This document shows, piece by piece, positions 33,192-41,577 of a stretch of 64,000 nucleotides of DNA. Both the position numbers and the translations under genes were made by a program. Position 1 is the stretch's first letter; each line of letters starts with the position of its first letter. The notes beneath the pieces were generated by a model that saw only the letters and a program-made list of their open reading frames with translations, was not told the DNA's origin and ran no database searches. Origin of the DNA: CAIMFV01 sp040757715 (GTDB lineage: Bacteria; Pseudomonadota; Alphaproteobacteria; Caulobacterales; Caulobacteraceae); the NCBI GenBank assembly GCA_040757715.1, contig JBFLWS010000011.1:32790-96789 (forward strand), read 5' to 3'.

Positions 33192-36100
33192 TCATTCAGC
33201 AGGTACGGCGGCCCCTTCGTCGGCGGGGCGGGCTTTGCGTCGCTCGCCGAAGCCCAGGACCACGCGGGTTATCGCCGGCAGCACCAGAAGGGTGAGGATG
33301 GTGGCGGTCACCAGACCGCCGATCACGACGGTGGCGAGCGGCTTTTGAACCTCCGCCCCGGTGCCGGTCGCCAGGGCCATCGGCACGAAGCCGATGGCGG
33401 GGACGAGTCCCGTCATGATCACCGGGCGAACCCGCTCGAAGGTCCCCTCGACGATCGCCCGGCTGAGCTCGATGCCCGCCTCCAGCCGCTGGCGGATGCT
33501 GGTCATGACGACCAGGCCGTTGAGCACGGCGACCCCTGACAGGCAGATAAAGCCAACCGCGGCCGACACCGAAAACGCGATGCCGGTGAGCGCCAGGGTG
33601 AACACTCCGCCGGCCAGGGCCAGCGGCACGGCGGTGAACACCGCGATCGCCCGGCCAAACCCGCCCAGCGCCAGATAGAGCAGCGCGAAGATGGCGGCGA
33701 AACAGATCGGGACGACGATCGCCAGTCGGTCGGACGCCGCCTTCAGGTTCTGGAATTGGCCGCCCCACTCCAGGAACGCGCCCGTCGGCAGGGCCACCGC
33801 CTCGACCTTGGGCTGGGCGTCACGGACAAACGAGCCGACGTCGCGACCGCGGACGTTGGCTTGGATCACGACGCGCCGCTTGCCGTTCTCGCGGCTGACC
33901 TGGTTCAGACCTTCGGTGAAGCGGAACTGCGCCACCTGGCTGAGCGGGATGGAGCGCCTGGCGTGACCGGCTTCTTCCGGCAGCATCACCGGCAGCGCGG
34001 CCAGGGCGTCGAGATTGCTGCGGCTGGCTTGCGACACCCGCACCACGACTGAGAAGCGCCGGTCACCTTCGAAGACCAGGCCGGCCTCACGGCCCCCCAT
34101 GGCCGCCGAGACCGTATCAGCCACCTCCTCGACGGTCAGTCCGAACCGGGCGATGGCGGCGCGGTCAAAACTGACATCGAGGGTGGGTGAGCCGCTGGTC
34201 TGCTCGGCCTTGACGTCCGCCGCGCCCGGAATGGACTGGAGGGCCGCGACGATCTTGGCGGCTGCGGCGCTCATCTGGTCGAGATCGTCGCCGTAGAGCT
34301 TGATCGCCACGTCGCCCCGCACGCCAGCGATCAGTTCGTTGAACCTCAGCTGGATCGGTTGGCTGAGTTCATAGGCCTGCCCGATCTGGGCGTTAGCGGT
34401 GGCTTCCACCCGCCTCAGCACGTCGGCCTTGGTCTTGACGTCCTTGGGCCACTCTTGCTGGGGCTTCAGGATCACGAAGCCGTCGGAGATGTTCGGTGGC
34501 ATGGGATCGGTGGCGACCTCCGCCGTGCCGGTCTTGGAAAACATGGTCTGGACTTCAGGCAGACGGGACACGGCCTGCTCGACCTTGCGCTGCATCACCA
34601 GCGATTGCTCCAGCGAGGTCGATGGAACGCGCTGGGAGGCGAGCGCCAGGTTCTTCTCGTCGAGCTGGGGAATGAACTCCTGGCCCAGCAGGGTGAAGAC
34701 AAACCCGGCCAGGACAAAGACACCGGCGCCGGCGGCGATGAAGGGCCAGGGTCTGGCCACGGCCCTGTCCAGCACGGGCGCATAGGCCTGCTTGATCCGG
34801 GCGATCAGCCAAACCTCCTTTTCCGCGACCTTGCCGCGGATCAGGATGGCCAGCATCGCCGGCACGAACGTCAGCGACAGGATGAAGGCCGCGCCGAGGG
34901 CCAGCATGATGGTGATGGCCATCGGCGAGAAGGTCTTGCCCTCGACCCCGGTAAAGGTGAGTAGCGGCGCGAAGACCAGGAAGATGATCGCCTGACCGAA
35001 GACGGTCGGCTTGATCATCTCCTGGGTGGCCTGGACGGTCTCGCCCAGCCGCTCCCGGAGGGTCAGCAGCCGGCCCTCCTTGTGCTGGCGCTCGGCCAGC
35101 CGCCGCAGGCCGTTTTCGATGATGATCACGGCGCCGTCGACGATCAGGCCGAAGTCCAGGGCGCCCAGGCTCATCAGGTTGCCCGACACCTTCAGGCTGT
35201 TCATGCCGATGGCCATCATCAGGAAGGAAAACGGGATCACCAGCACCGCGATCAGGGCGGCGCGGATATTTCCCAGCAGCAGGAACAGGGCGATGGCGGT
35301 GAGGATCGCGCCCTCGGTGAGGTTGCGCTCCACTGTGGCGACGGTCGCATTGACGAGCTTCGACCGGTCCAGGGTCGGGGTGACCTTGATGCCCGGCGGG
35401 AGGGATTTCTCGATGCCCGTCAGCTTGTCGCCGACCGCCTTGGCGACGGTGCGGCTGTTTTCGCCGATCAGCATCAGCGTCGTGCCGATCACCACTTCAT
35501 GGCCGTTGAGGCTGGCGCCACCGGTCCGAAGATCGCCGCCGATGCGGACGTTGGCGACGTCCTTCACCGCGACGGGTGTGCCGCCGCGGGTGGCGATTAC
35601 CGCCTGGGCGATCTCGTCCAAGCTGCGGATGCGGGCGTCCGCGCGGACCAGATAGGCCTCGCCGCCCCGATCCAGGAAGTTGGCGCCCACCGACAGGTTG
35701 GCGGCCTCCAGCGCCTTGGCCAACTCGGAAAACGAGACGCCATAGGCGGCGAGCTTCACAGGATCCGGTTCGACCACGAACTGCTTCTCGTAGCCGCCGA
35801 TGGAGTCGACGCCCGCGACGCCCCGGACGGTCTTCAGCTGAGGTCCGATGATCCAGTCCTGGACGGTGCGCAGGTAGGCGGCGCGCGACACGTCGTCGGC
35901 CAGTCGGTCACCCTCCGGCGTCAGGAAGCTGCCGTCAGACTGCCAGCCCGGCCTGCCATCGGTGACCTTCGCGCCCTTTCCGCCAGGGTTGGCGAAATCC
36001 ACGGCATACATGAAGACCTCGCCCAGGCCCGTCGTGACCGGTCCGATCTGCGGCTGGACGCCGGGCGGCAGGCTATCGCGCGCCTGCGTCAGCCGTTCGC

Positions 36101-36431
36101 TGACCTGCTGGCGGGCGAAGTAGAGGTCGGTCCGCTCGCTGAACACGGCGGTGACCTGGGAAAACCCATTACGCGATAAGGACCGGGTGGTCTCCAGGCC
36201 GGGTATGCCGGCCAGCGCCGTCTCGATCGGGAAGGTCACCCGCTTTTCGATCTCGATGGGCGAGAGACCGGCGTCGATGCTGTTGATCTGCACCTGCTTG
36301 TTGGTGATGTCGGGCACGGCGTCGATCGGCAGCCTGGTGAGCTGCCAGGCGCCGAAGCCGGCGACGATGAGGACGAGGGCGAGCACCACCCAGCGGGCAC
36401 GGACGCTGAGCGCCATGAGGTTGGCGATCAT
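33192..36431 (-). CDS. czcA: CzcA-type heavy-metal RND pump
   Basis: A 1079-residue inner-membrane proton antiporter of the HME-RND family, 12 membrane helices with two large periplasmic loops. The helix-IV signature GALDFGLIVDGAVIIIENG corresponds to the DFGxxVDGA class that handles zinc, cobalt and cadmium, unlike the CusA class found at 44300. Starts three bases after czcB ends, so czcC-czcB-czcA is one operon read on the minus strand, with a DUF190 gene behind. Confidence 0.95.
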   Translation of the reverse strand: MIANLMALSVRARWVVLALVLIVAGFGAWQLTRLPIDAVPDITNKQVQINSIDAGLSPIEIEKRVTFPIETALAGIPGLETTRSLSRNGFSQVTAVFSERTDLYFARQQVSERLTQARDSLPPGVQPQIGPVTTGLGEVFMYAVDFANPGGKGAKVTDGRPGWQSDGSFLTPEGDRLADDVSRAAYLRTVQDWIIGPQLKTVRGVAGVDSIGGYEKQFVVEPDPVKLAAYGVSFSELAKALEAANLSVGANFLDRGGEAYLVRADARIRSLDEIAQAVIATRGGTPVAVKDVANVRIGGDLRTGGASLNGHEVVIGTTLMLIGENSRTVAKAVGDKLTGIEKSLPPGIKVTPTLDRSKLVNATVATVERNLTEGAILTAIALFLLLGNIRAALIAVLVIPFSFLMMAIGMNSLKVSGNLMSLGALDFGLIVDGAVIIIENGLRRLAERQHKEGRLLTLRERLGETVQATQEMIKPTVFGQAIIFLVFAPLLTFTGVEGKTFSPMAITIMLALGAAFILSLTFVPAMLAILIRGKVAEKEVWLIARIKQAYAPVLDRAVARPWPFIAAGAGVFVLAGFVFTLLGQEFIPQLDEKNLALASQRVPSTSLEQSLVMQRKVEQAVSRLPEVQTMFSKTGTAEVATDPMPPNISDGFVILKPQQEWPKDVKTKADVLRRVEATANAQIGQAYELSQPIQLRFNELIAGVRGDVAIKLYGDDLDQMSAAAAKIVAALQSIPGAADVKAEQTSGSPTLDVSFDRAAIARFGLTVEEVADTVSAAMGGREAGLVFEGDRRFSVVVRVSQASRSNLDALAALPVMLPEEAGHARRSIPLSQVAQFRFTEGLNQVSRENGKRRVVIQANVRGRDVGSFVRDAQPKVEAVALPTGAFLEWGGQFQNLKAASDRLAIVVPICFAAIFALLYLALGGFGRAIAVFTAVPLALAGGVFTLALTGIAFSVSAAVGFICLSGVAVLNGLVVMTSIRQRLEAGIELSRAIVEGTFERVRPVIMTGLVPAIGFVPMALATGTGAEVQKPLATVVIGGLVTATILTLLVLPAITRVVLGFGERRKARPADEGAAVPAE

Positions 36432-36433
36432 GG

Positions 36434-37588
36434 CTATTCCTCCTCGCCGGCGGACTTGCCGAGTTCGGCCTTGAGCAGGAAGGCGTTCTTCACCGCGATC
36501 GCTTGATTGGCTGTGAGACCCGCGATGATCTCGACGCGGCCCGCGCTGCGCCGACCGATCGTCACGGGCCGCGCCTCAAAGCCCTTCGGGGTCCGGACGA
36601 ACACAGCATCATGACCGCCCACAGATTGGACCGCCTCGTCGGGCACGACGATCGCCGTTGAGGCCGCGACATTGCGCGGGAAGAGGCGCACGCGCACCGC
36701 CTGGCCCGGCTGTAAGGCCGTCGAGGTGACCTCCAGGACCGCGGTGGCGGCGCGGGTCTCGGAATTGAGGCCAGGGGTCACGGCCCGAACACGGGCCTCG
36801 ATCGTCGCCCCGTCGGCCGCTTCGATCACCGCCCGGTCGCCAACGGCGATGCGCGATGTGTCCAACGCCCCAACGGACGCCTCGACCTGGACCAGCCTCG
36901 GGTCGGCCACGCGGAAGAGTTCGTTCTCCGGCTGCACGAAGGCGCCGAGGTTAGCCTGCATCACAGTGATACGGCCGTTGATCGGGCTCGTGACCATCAC
37001 GCCCCGGCCGTCGGCCGTGACATTGGCTGCGCCCGCGCTGATCTGCGCCCGGCGCGCTTCGGCGCTGGCCGCTGCCGCCTCCGCCTCCGCCCGCTCGTAG
37101 TCGACGCGCGGCGAGACCCGCTGATCGTAGAGGGACTTCTCCCGCGCCAGATTGCGGCGCGCGAGCGTCTCCTTGGCGCCCGCTGTGGCGCGGTCGGCGG
37201 CGATCTGAGCGGCGTCGCGACTCTCGACCACGGCCAGGGCTTCGCCCTTACGCACGCTGTCGCCCAGCCGCTTGAAGATCCGGGTGACCGTGCCGGAGGC
37301 CCGGGCGGTTAGCACCGCCTCCCCGCCCGGCGCCGCGACGACGGACCCCTGGCTGAGAATTTCTGTGGCGAGGCCGCCGGCCGTGACCGGCTGAACGATG
37401 ACTCCCGCCGAATGGATGGCTTCGGCCGTCATCGACAGCCCCGGATCGGATTCGGCTTTAGGCGCCTTTGCTTCAGCGGCTGGGGCGGCCGGTTTAGAAG
37501 TGCATTTGGCTAGGCCGAAACCGCCGCCGGCGGCGAGGAGGACGGCCAGCGCCACGCCTCCGAAGAGGCGTCGATTGTCTTGTCTCAC
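36434..37588 (-). CDS. czcB: CzcB-type periplasmic adaptor of the RND pump
   Basis: A 384-residue membrane fusion protein. N-terminal anchor (RRLFGGVALAVLLAAGGGFGLAKC, possibly a lipobox Cys), then biotinyl-lipoyl barrel (SGTVTRIFKRLGDSVRKGEAL), alpha-hairpin rich in Ala/Glu/Arg, and beta-barrel (VRVRLFPRNVAASTAIVVPD). Connects the CzcA pump to the CzcC channel. Its ATG overlaps the czcC stop by four bases. Confidence 0.92.
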   Translation of the reverse strand: MRQDNRRLFGGVALAVLLAAGGGFGLAKCTSKPAAPAAEAKAPKAESDPGLSMTAEAIHSAGVIVQPVTAGGLATEILSQGSVVAAPGGEAVLTARASGTVTRIFKRLGDSVRKGEALAVVESRDAAQIAADRATAGAKETLARRNLAREKSLYDQRVSPRVDYERAEAEAAAASAEARRAQISAGAANVTADGRGVMVTSPINGRITVMQANLGAFVQPENELFRVADPRLVQVEASVGALDTSRIAVGDRAVIEAADGATIEARVRAVTPGLNSETRAATAVLEVTSTALQPGQAVRVRLFPRNVAASTAIVVPDEAVQSVGGHDAVFVRTPKGFEARPVTIGRRSAGRVEIIAGLTANQAIAVKNAFLLKAELGKSAGEEE

Positions 37589-38838
37589 GGTTGATCTCCG
37601 AACGGGGCGACGCCTTGCAGGCGTGCGAGCGCCGCCTCGGCGCCGAGGCGCTCCAGGCGGGCGTCAAGGGTCTGGGTGCGCGCCTCGGCGAGCGCCCGGC
37701 GGGCGTTGAGCACTTCGATCAAGGGCAGCTTGCCGCCCTCGTAGCCGACCCGGGAAAGCCGGTAGGCTTCCTCCGCCGTTGTCTCGCCTTCGCGGGCGGC
37801 GGCGATCCGGGCGAGCGCGGCCTGGGCGCGCGCGACGCCTGAACGACTCTCGGCTTCGGCCTCCAGTCGCGCGCGATTGAGGCGCGCTTCTGTGCCGGCC
37901 AACTCCGCCCGAGAGGCGGAGATATTGCCGCGGTTGCGATCAAAGATCGGGAATGGCACCGACACCCCGCCGATGACCGCGGTCGCATCCTCCCCGGCCA
38001 GGCGCCGGACACCGAACGATACGGTGACGTCCGGGGCCGCGCGGGTCCGTTCTACACTCACCCGCCGGGCTGCCGCCGTGCGGGCCGCCTCAGCCGCCAG
38101 GTAGGCGGGACTGGCCATGGGATCGGGGACCGCCGGCGCCTCCGGCCGATCGGCGTGCGCCAGCAGGCTTACGGGAATGGAGGTGATGGGCGTGACTGCG
38201 CCGGCCAGCACCGTCAATCTTCCGAAGGCGGCCTCCTTCGCCGAGCGGGCGGCTTCCAATCCCGCCCGCGCCGCCTGGACGGCTGTGGTGGCCTGAACAG
38301 CCCTCAGGTCAGCCTCCTTGCCGGCCTTGACCAGGGCGCTGGCGACCCGGGCGTCATCCTGCGCGAGACCGAGGGTTTCCTGGGCCAGCACAAGCCGGCG
38401 ATCGGCCGCCTCCGCCTCCGCATAGGCCGACGCCAGGTCGAACCCGAAGGTGGCGACCGTCTCGGTGAAGCGCGCCTTGGCGGCGTCGATGCCCGCGCGC
38501 CCGGCCGCGATCCGCGCCGCGCGCTTACCGCCCAGTTCAAGCGGTTGGTCGACCTGGAAGGTGGTCTGACCGCCCAGTTGATCATAGGGCCGGGAACCGC
38601 CGAAGTTCTCCACCAGGACGGAGACGCTCGGGTTGGGGCGCGCTGCGGCTTGCTGCGCCAGGCCCTCGGCCTGATCCACCTCGGCGCGGCGTTCAGCCAG
38701 AGTTGGCGCGGACTGGGCCTGGCGAAGGAGTTCGGAGAACGGCGGGGCTGGATCAGCCAGCGCCGGCCCGGCGACAAGCGCATATACGCCCGCGCCGAGG
38801 AGGGCCGCGTGCAGCGGCCATCGGAGCTTGATGGACAA
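37585..38838 (-). CDS. czcC: CzcC-type outer-membrane channel (TolC superfamily)
   Basis: A 417-residue outer-membrane efflux protein with a Sec signal peptide (cut near VAGPALA-DP) and two OEP repeats of long helices (EAAARTAAARRVSVERTRAAPDV, then SRAELAGTEARLNRARLEAE). Completes the CzcCBA tripartite efflux of divalent metals. Upstream on the same strand are a small His/Cys periplasmic protein and a CDF transporter, so the operon may begin at the MerR promoter near 40014. Confidence 0.92.
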   Translation of the reverse strand: MSIKLRWPLHAALLGAGVYALVAGPALADPAPPFSELLRQAQSAPTLAERRAEVDQAEGLAQQAAARPNPSVSVLVENFGGSRPYDQLGGQTTFQVDQPLELGGKRAARIAAGRAGIDAAKARFTETVATFGFDLASAYAEAEAADRRLVLAQETLGLAQDDARVASALVKAGKEADLRAVQATTAVQAARAGLEAARSAKEAAFGRLTVLAGAVTPITSIPVSLLAHADRPEAPAVPDPMASPAYLAAEAARTAAARRVSVERTRAAPDVTVSFGVRRLAGEDATAVIGGVSVPFPIFDRNRGNISASRAELAGTEARLNRARLEAEAESRSGVARAQAALARIAAAREGETTAEEAYRLSRVGYEGGKLPLIEVLNARRALAEARTQTLDARLERLGAEAALARLQGVAPFGDQP

Positions 38839-38895
38839 GGGATTCCTCTTGCGTTGTGACGAGACAGAGGCGCGCGGTTCGCGCGCAGTCAGCCG

Positions 38896-39261
38896 TCAAA
38901 CGCGAGGGGGTCGTTCCGGTGTGGCGCCGGGGAGCGAGGGCGGGAACCGCTGTTCCGGGGCGTTCGAAGGCGCCTCCAGGAACGCCGTCATGACCTGCCG
39001 CACTGGCGGATTGTCGACGTAGACGCCGAAGTGATGGCAATGGCCGTGTGGGCAGATGTCGCCGGGATCGCCGCCCGTCTTGGCCGGCGTTGGCGCCGAC
39101 GCCGCGTGAGCGGCGTCGATGTTTGCGAGTTGAGACCCCGCAATGGCGGCATCGTCCTGGCAGACGATGGCGTCGATCGAAGGGGCGGCGGCGAGCACGA
39201 CGAGCAGGCAGGCGGCCACGAGGCCTCCCAAACGCCGCCACCATGTCGATCGTCCCATCAT
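38896..39261 (-). CDS. Small periplasmic His/Cys protein before czcC
   Basis: A 121-residue protein with an N-terminal signal segment (RRLGGLVAACLLVVLAAAPSID) and a putative metal site DICPHGHCHHFGVY. It resembles in layout the CzcI/CopL-type small secreted proteins that precede metal efflux operons, although no close family can be named. Two consecutive ATGs (39261, 39258) are equally good starts. Lies between the CDF-like gene and czcC, same strand. Confidence 0.7.
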   Translation of the reverse strand: MMGRSTWWRRLGGLVAACLLVVLAAAPSIDAIVCQDDAAIAGSQLANIDAAHAASAPTPAKTGGDPGDICPHGHCHHFGVYVDNPPVRQVMTAFLEAPSNAPEQRFPPSLPGATPERPPRV

Positions 39262-39269
39262 GTCGCTGT

Positions 39270-39977
39270 CTATAGAGGCGCGGAGCGAGAGTGGGAATGG
39301 ATCGCGAAGACCGCGGGAGCGGGTTGCTTTGAAGCCCGCAGTTCCTGGCGCGCCTGCACCGTGATCTGCCAGGCCGAACGCAAGAAGACAGCGGCCAACC
39401 CCACGCCGACGAGGAGATCGGGCCAGCGCGACCCGGTCAGGCCGACGGCCAATCCTGTCGCGGCCACCGCGAGGCATTGGACAAGGTCGTTGCGCGTGCA
39501 GAGCCAGACGGATCGGACGTTGGCGTCTCCGTCGCGATATTTCACCAGCAGCAACGCCGCGATGAGGTTCGCGGCCACGCCGAAGAGCCCAAGGCCAGAG
39601 ATCGCCGTCGCATTGGGAACAGCGCCCGCGACCGCCCGCCAGATGGCGAACCCGAGGATGCCGCTCGCCATCAGGACCAGGCTCGCGCTTTTGATCAGGG
39701 CGGCGTTGGAACGAACCCGAACGCTGCGCCCGATGGCCCAAAGGCTGAGCGCGTAGGTCGCGGCATCGGCGGCGAAATCCAAGGTGTTGGCGGCGAGCGA
39801 CGCCGACCGGGCGAGCCAGCCGCCCACCGCCACCACGCCGAAGCCCACGACGTTGAGGACGATCACCCAGGCCAACGCGCGCCGATAGGCCGGGGAGGCC
39901 CCGTCGAAGACGACCGTCTGGCCGCAACAGCCCGTGGCGCCAGAGGCCTGGTCTGAGTCTGACGAACAGGACGACAT
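39270..39977 (-). CDS. CDF-like cation transporter without cytoplasmic domain
   Basis: A 235-residue membrane protein with a Cys-rich start (SSCSSDSDQASGATGCCGQ), then six helices including the CDF sites SLAANTLDFAADAATYALSL and TRNDLVQCLAVAATGLAVG. It lacks the C-terminal cytoplasmic domain of CzcD, as in a known group of short CDF proteins near MerR regulators. ATG 39977 is chosen over 39992 because the MerR-type -10 lies at 39984-39989; the transcript would then start at or next to the ATG. Confidence 0.85.
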   Translation of the reverse strand: MSSCSSDSDQASGATGCCGQTVVFDGASPAYRRALAWVIVLNVVGFGVVAVGGWLARSASLAANTLDFAADAATYALSLWAIGRSVRVRSNAALIKSASLVLMASGILGFAIWRAVAGAVPNATAISGLGLFGVAANLIAALLLVKYRDGDANVRSVWLCTRNDLVQCLAVAATGLAVGLTGSRWPDLLVGVGLAAVFLRSAWQITVQARQELRASKQPAPAVFAIHSHSRSAPL

Positions 39978-39983
39978 GCGACG

Positions 39984-40014
39984 AAGATGCATCCTCTAGT
40001 CGCTAGAGGATCAA
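39984..40014 (-). promoter_or_regulatory. MerR-type promoter/operator between CDF-like gene and merR
   Basis: Minus strand: TTGATC (-35, 40014-40009), 19-base spacer, CATCTT (-10, 39989-39984). The spacer region holds the perfect dyad ATCCTCTAG-TCG-CTAGAGGAT (39991-40011). It drives the CDF-like/czc direction and lies 37 bases before merR, which is divergent, allowing autoregulation. Confidence 0.85.
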
Positions 40015-40048
40015 GCGCCTATCTTCAGGGATCGAAGCGGAGGTCTTC

Positions 40049-40495
40049 ATGTCAGCGCTATCCATCGGCAAGTTGGCGAAGGCCGCCGACGTCAAGGTCC
40101 CGACGATCCGGTTCTACGAACAGATCGGGCTGCTGCCCGCGCCGGACCGCACGCAGAGCGACCGGCGGACCTACGAACAGCCGGCGGTACGCCGCCTCGC
40201 CTTCGTCAAACATGCCCGCCAGTTGGGCTTCGGCATTGACGCCATCCGCACCTTGCTCGATCTTGCCGACCATCCCGAGCGCGCCTGCGGCGACGCCAAC
40301 GCGCTGGCCGAGGAGCAGCTGGCGGCGGTCGAAGCCAAGATCGCCCAACTCGACGCCTTGCGCATCGAACTGAAGCGGATGGTGGGCGCCAACTGTAGCG
40401 GACCGGCCGCCGACTGCCGGGTTATCGAGGCCCTTGGCGACCACGGCCAGTGCGCCCAGGATCACCTCGACCCGGCCCGGGTGGTGCCCGTTTGA
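40049..40495 (+). CDS. MerR-family divalent-metal regulator (PbrR/CadR/ZntR-type)
   Basis: A 148-residue activator: winged HTH SIGKLAKAADVKVPTIRFYEQIGLL, long dimerisation helix, and metal-site cysteines C80, C116, C123 and C135. C80 with the C116/C123 loop is the pattern of lead, zinc and cadmium sensors. ATG at 40049 has GGAGG at 40039-40043. It is the only such regulator in the window besides CueR and therefore the probable reader of the three matching dyads. Its TGA overlaps the TTG start of the Zur-like gene. Confidence 0.92.
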   Translation: MSALSIGKLAKAADVKVPTIRFYEQIGLLPAPDRTQSDRRTYEQPAVRRLAFVKHARQLGFGIDAIRTLLDLADHPERACGDANALAEEQLAAVEAKIAQLDALRIELKRMVGANCSGPAADCRVIEALGDHGQCAQDHLDPARVVPV

Positions 40496-40980
40496 CGGCT
40501 CTCGCGCCTGCCACCTGTCGTCACGCCGGCCCCGCGGACCGCTCAGATCGGGCCGTCGCCATCGCCCTCTCCCAGGCGGAAGCCGCTTGCCTGCGGGCCG
40601 GCGAGCGGTGGACGGCGCCCCGTCGCCGGACCTACGAACTGCTGGCGAAAGCGGGTCGGCCCGTGAAGGCCTACGACCTGATCGCGGCGTTCGGGCCGAC
40701 GCGTCGGTCCGCCAAGCCGCCGACGGTTTACCGCGCTCTCGATTTCCTGGAATCGCTCGGTCTGGTCCACCGTGTGACCGGCCTCAGCGCCTTCATCGCC
40801 TGCCAAAAGACGACAGGCCTTCATCGCGCTGAGTTCCTGATCTGCGATTGTTGCGGGTGCGCAGATGAGATGGAGTTTGGCGCCGGCCGACTCCTGGAGA
40901 CCGTCGCCAAGCCGCACGGTTTCCAAGTCGAGCGGATCTTGCTTGAAGTCCACGGCCTCTGCCCGGCGTGCCAAGGCTGA
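40492..40980 (+). CDS. zur: Fur/Zur-family regulator, TTG start
   Basis: A 162-residue Fur-family repressor with winged helix RTYELLAKAGRPVKAYDLI and TVYRALDFLESLGLVHRV, then the zinc sites CDCCGC and CPAC. Two structural CxxC pairs are typical of Zur. No ATG or GTG fits; TTG at 40492 forms TTGA with the merR stop, indicating coupling. Upstream in-frame ATG 40450 lies inside merR and would add residues unlike the family. Zur normally represses zinc uptake; here it may add zinc sensing to the efflux island. Confidence 0.87.
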   Translation: MTALAPATCRHAGPADRSDRAVAIALSQAEAACLRAGERWTAPRRRTYELLAKAGRPVKAYDLIAAFGPTRRSAKPPTVYRALDFLESLGLVHRVTGLSAFIACQKTTGLHRAEFLICDCCGCADEMEFGAGRLLETVAKPHGFQVERILLEVHGLCPACQG

Positions 40981-41029
40981 ATGCTGGCCATCGACTAGTT
41001 GAGGATTGCGGCGTAGCTTTCACGTGATT

Positions 41030-41413
41030 ATGCGGCACGTTCTCGCCCTTCTGGCCGTCTTGGCCCTCCTTGTCAGCCCGGTGACCGCCGCGGCGGCGCA
41101 GGTGGCGTGCGCACAATCCGATTCAACGTCTGTGGCCGGCGTGGACATGACGGGCATGCCCGGGATGGATCAGCCCGGAGTTCAGCAGCCTTCCTCAGAT
41201 CCCTGCTGCGATCACAGCAACAAGCATCCCATGGACCAGAAAAGTTGCGCCCTGGCCTGCGCCACCTCGTGCGCCGTTAGCGCAGTGCTTCCCGGCCCCT
41301 TCCTGGGCTCCGTGCTGGTGTTTTCCACCGCAGAGCTGACACCTGCGCGCTCGGCTGCCTCACAAGCCTACGAGCCTGCAGGGCTCCTACGACCTCCCAG
41401 ATCGATGGCGTAA
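41030..41413 (+). CDS. Small secreted Cys/Met-rich protein before cusCBA
   Basis: A 127-residue protein with a signal peptide (HVLALLAVLALLVSPVTAAAA) and a soluble part rich in Met, Cys and His (MTGMPGMDQPG, DPCCDHSNKHPMDQKSC, CATSCA). This resembles the CopL/DUF2946-like small proteins in front of copper operons. ATG 41030 is preferred because it starts the signal peptide directly; an upstream GTG/ATG adds eight charged residues. Followed at once by a terminator hairpin, so it is probably monocistronic. Confidence 0.72.
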   Translation: MRHVLALLAVLALLVSPVTAAAAQVACAQSDSTSVAGVDMTGMPGMDQPGVQQPSSDPCCDHSNKHPMDQKSCALACATSCAVSAVLPGPFLGSVLVFSTAELTPARSAASQAYEPAGLLRPPRSMA

Positions 41414-41443
41414 GGCCGTCGGCGTTCGCGCCGACGGGCCTTT
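41412..41443 (+). terminator. Intrinsic terminator with UUCG loop
   Basis: AAGGCCGTCGGCG, TTCG loop, CGCCGACGGGCCTT (one bulged G) followed by TTA. The stem starts one base inside the stop codon of the gene ending at 41413. A very stable tetraloop hairpin; the T run is short. Confidence 0.75.
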
Positions 41444-41467
41444 AGACGCGAGTCCACGACACCGCTG

Positions 41468-41486
41468 GCTGAGCTTCTGGCTCAGC
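41468..41486. promoter_or_regulatory. Inverted repeat GCTGAGC-TTCTG-GCTCAGC upstream of cusC
   Basis: Seven-base perfect arms with a five-base centre, about 90 bases before the cusC start. Could be an operator or an RNA hairpin of the leader. No regulator is assigned. Confidence 0.35.
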
Positions 41487-41577
41487 GCTCGGTTTGTCGG
41501 ATTGACCGCGATCCCTAGCCGCGCCTCGCGGCCACCCCATCGATTCAACGGACCGCCGTGTCCGACGGAAGCCCCTC

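Noticed and set aside
40450..40491. ATG 40450 as start of the Zur-like gene
   Set aside because: It would lie within merR and add a Pro/Gly/Arg-rich leader unlike Fur-family N termini; the TTG at 40492 coincides with the merR stop and gives a normal length.
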